A stretch of DNA of 64,000 nucleotides, taken from NCBI GenBank assembly GCA_947846985.1, contig CANTUZ010000004.1:55529672-55593671 (forward strand), written 5' to 3'. Positions 62,601 through 64,000 of this stretch are shown here, one piece after another. The stretch's first letter is position 1. Each line of letters begins with the position of its first letter. The position numbers and the translations under genes were made by a program. The DNA is from Fratercula arctica (Eukaryota > Chordata > Aves > Charadriiformes > Alcidae). Under the pieces are notes generated by a model. It saw only the letters and a list, made by a program, of their open reading frames with translations, ran no database searches and was not told the DNA's origin.

Positions 62601-64000
62601 CTATAATAAATGACAGTGTAACAAAAAGCCCTCTATTTTCACCACATAAGACACTGAACTTCCTCCGTGAAGCTCTATCAAAGATTTCTGTTTTACTTAT
62701 TATTATGCTAACTTCTCAAACCTTAAAGTAAAACAATCATAAATTTGCTCCCACTTGCTGTTGCTGGCATGAGTTGATCACTAAGTCACTGAAGGCAATG
62801 GAAACTTCTCCATCCATTTCAAAAGCGTTTGGATGATGCCTATTCAGTGCTATAGAACACGCATTCTACTTGGTTTTCTCTTAATTTACATTATTCATGT
62901 TTAAATACTTCATCCCACTTCAGAAAAGAAATAGGACTAAAGTGAGTTTAAAAGGTCCATACATTTGCTGGTCTGAAAGTGTAAAATAAAAATCGCTGAA
63001 AATCAAGTCAAATTAGACCCTGTAAAGAGAATTAAAAGAAAGAGGGAAAAGAAGGGTTCCCTAACCTTTTTGAGAAGGAATAGGACAAAATACAAACTGG
63101 GACAACACTCAGAAGCAATAATAAGGTAAAGGCAGAAGACAGCATAGGCATGACTTAGAAGACACATTAACACTTGACCTCAGTTGTCATCAGTAAGGAG
63201 AAGCACACAGGCACTACTGAGCGAAATGAAAACAACCACGTACCATTTTATCTCAGGAAAAACTTAAAAGAGCGTTAAATATTTTAATTACAGGGGACCT
63301 GACTCATCACCTGTTCAGAATTGGTACAAATAACATGTCAAGATGGTAAGATTTTAATTTTAAACTGTCACATTATGGATATTTGCTTAGGCTGGAGCAT
63401 GAAAAACCTGGCTTTGATCTATTTACAAAAGACAGTTAAATAGTAGAGCGAGTTTGACAACCACAGACTCATTCAAAGGTTGATATAATAAAGTGCAAAG
63501 CTGCAGAAATAGAAGGGGGGAGAGGAGGGGGGATGGATAAAGCACTACATAGATCATGGATTTATCAACTGCAAATTAGACAAGATTAAATTATACTGGA
63601 ATACAGTAAAGCAAATGTAGCTATGCCAGAGATTCATCAGTTAAAGTGCAGAAAATTGAACTTATTGTAACAATTAAAAGGTGGAAAAAAAAACTGGCAT
63701 GGGGATTATGTCAACAGGCACTGCTGAAAGCTGAACTGTTGAAGTTCAATGACTTATTTAAGCACTGGTTACATTTAATATTTTCCCTAATTAGGAAGAC
63801 TTTGATAAAATTTGAAGACACTTTCAACACTGAAAAGGCTAAGAATATGCACATATATAAAAAAAATTTTAAAAGGGAGAACTGAATCGTTGACAAGGTC
63901 ATACAACAGAGGCGGGAAGAAGTGCTGTACTGCCCTGTATGTAAGCACTCATTTTTGGAAAGATGTAGTGAGGCCAATTAAGTATACCAGTACAAGATGT
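59605..64000 (-). other. SLC2A9: SLC2A9 intron upstream of the first visible exon (partial)
   Basis: This stretch is the 3' part of the intron that precedes the exon at 59472-59604; its 5' splice site lies beyond the window. I looked on the minus strand for the expected helix 5 exon (VTAIFICIGVF...LPELLGK-like) and saw none. The sequence is AT-rich and non-coding. A purine-rich G-rich patch sits at 63512-63533, made of two G6 runs around AGAGGA. No recognisable LINE fragment was seen. Confidence 0.8.

Noticed and set aside
1..64000. Neighbouring genes known from the human locus (DRD5, WDR1)
   Set aside because: No long single-exon receptor frame and no WD-repeat exons are visible; both should lie outside the window.
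1..64000. A new multi-gene system, CRISPR array, or integrated virus
   Set aside because: No clustered unexplained genes, no regular spaced repeats and no gag-pol-env type frames were seen; the window is one gene's introns and exons.

Overview
This window looks like avian nuclear DNA. It is AT-rich and intron-dominated, with no compact operon-like coding. It carries CR1 LINE fragments, including one with the typical avian CR1 3' end at 33841-33989. The only gene I can support is SLC2A9 (GLUT9, the urate/hexose facilitative transporter). It lies on the minus strand and runs right to left across the whole window. The species cannot be fixed from the sequence alone.

Six coding exons are visible, each bounded by GT-AG splice sites: 59472-59604, 50301-50488, 44507-44617, 33228-33329, 30804-30879 and 12865-12992. 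Their phases join without a break into 246 codons. These correspond to about residues 228-473 of the 540-residue human protein (human numbering recalled, not searched), from transmembrane helix 6 through helix 11. The start of the gene (helices 1-5) should lie beyond 64000. The end (helix 12, the PETK-type motif and the C-terminal tail) should lie below position 1, since I could not find it in 1-12864. The reading frame is intact, with no stops or frameshifts, and the diagnostic motifs are present: PESPR after helix 6, QLCGLNAI in helix 7, GRR in the helix 8-9 loop and GPGGIPF in helix 10.

Everything else is intron: more than 12.9 kb after the last visible exon, then introns of 17.8, 2.3, 11.2, 5.7 and 9.0 kb, then at least 4.4 kb upstream. 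The introns hold CR1 fragments (4060-4345, 7093-7222, 29831-30085, 33841-33989, 49396-49630) and two reverse-transcriptase-coding LINE pieces that face each other at 39861-40003. They also hold a MITE-like inverted-repeat element (11118-11242), a possible ancient MIR-type SINE (14650-14757), homopolymer tracts and several hairpins. The most striking non-coding structure is a 43-bp inverted repeat with an 8-nt spacer at 6608-6701.

I found no new multi-gene system, RNA gene or CRISPR array. The open reading frames elsewhere are of a size expected by chance in AT-rich introns.
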